Assembly (NCBI GenBank): GCA_000444245.1 | Contig: ATSW01008147.1 | Location: forward strand, 1 to 43,208 | Origin: Botryllus schlosseri | Lineage: Eukaryota > Chordata > Ascidiacea > Stolidobranchia > Styelidae | Direction of reading: 5' to 3' | DNA: 43,208 bases | Part shown: piece after piece, positions 43,138 to 43,208 of the stretch | Layout: each line of letters begins with the position of its first letter | Numbering within the stretch: position 1 is the stretch's first letter | Made by a program: the position numbers and the translations under genes | The notes under the pieces: generated by a model | What the model was told of the DNA's origin: nothing | The model's input: only the letters and a program-made list of their open reading frames with translations | Databases searched by the model: none

Positions 43138-43208
43138 TCAGGGTTGTAATGACTCGAGTCATGACTCGACTCATTACGATTTTCTAATGACTCGACTTGA
43201 CTCGAGTC
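43138..43208. mobile_element. hAT-type MITE, family A, cut by the window end
   Basis: Starts CAGGGTTGTAATGACTCGAG and continues with the GACTCGACTTGACTCGAGTC array to the last base of the window. Orientation is as in 1940-2512. Confidence 0.8.

Overview
This is animal nuclear DNA. Three protein-coding genes are split by GT-AG introns, and the rest is AT-rich sequence full of small DNA transposons. Many introns are very short (58 to 66 nt), repeats are dense, and the proteins look metazoan but not vertebrate. A small-intron invertebrate deuterostome such as a sea squirt would fit, but the species cannot be fixed from the sequence. Scattered n bases show a draft assembly.

Layout. (1) 1-4709: no gene seen; repeats only (a GAGTCG tract, a tRNA-derived SINE, two hAT-type elements). 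(2) 4710-6425, plus strand: a complete 7-exon queuosine-salvage gene (QNG1, also called C9orf64/DUF2419), 342 aa. A small transposon sits 4 bp after its stop codon. (3) 7896-38841, minus strand: a complete full-size ABCA transporter of the ABCA1/4/7 type. My model has 43 coding exons whose phases all join; the sum is 7008 nt, or 2335 aa plus stop. Both nucleotide-binding domains, both six-helix membrane halves and both large extracellular domains are present. (4) 40474-42560, plus strand: a 7-exon MBIP gene (MAP3K12-binding inhibitory protein, ATAC complex), 256 aa. ABCA and MBIP are divergent with about 1.6 kb between their start codons; QNG1 and ABCA converge.

The most notable coding feature is a tandemly duplicated exon in the ABCA gene (31153-31362 and 30896-31099). 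Both copies encode the last stretch of extracellular domain 1, just before transmembrane helix 2. Both have the same 2-2 phase and are divisible by three, and a 53-nt intron separates them. Either copy, or both, can be spliced in frame, so this is a candidate mutually exclusive exon pair in a lipid transporter.

The non-coding part is dominated by non-autonomous hAT-type elements. I could match terminal inverted repeats and 8-bp target duplications for nine of them, five with perfect duplications and one element nested in another. Two families with different ends, and more loosely a third, share dense arrays of a short GACTCGA-like palindromic motif. A foldback family, two hairpin MITEs, tRNA-derived SINEs and a 36-bp perfect palindrome upstream of MBIP make up the rest. 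I saw no CRISPR array, rRNA, functional tRNA or viral fossil.

The three genes do not form a pathway: QNG1 salvages queuine, the ABCA protein moves lipid across membranes, and MBIP is a chromatin and kinase adaptor.
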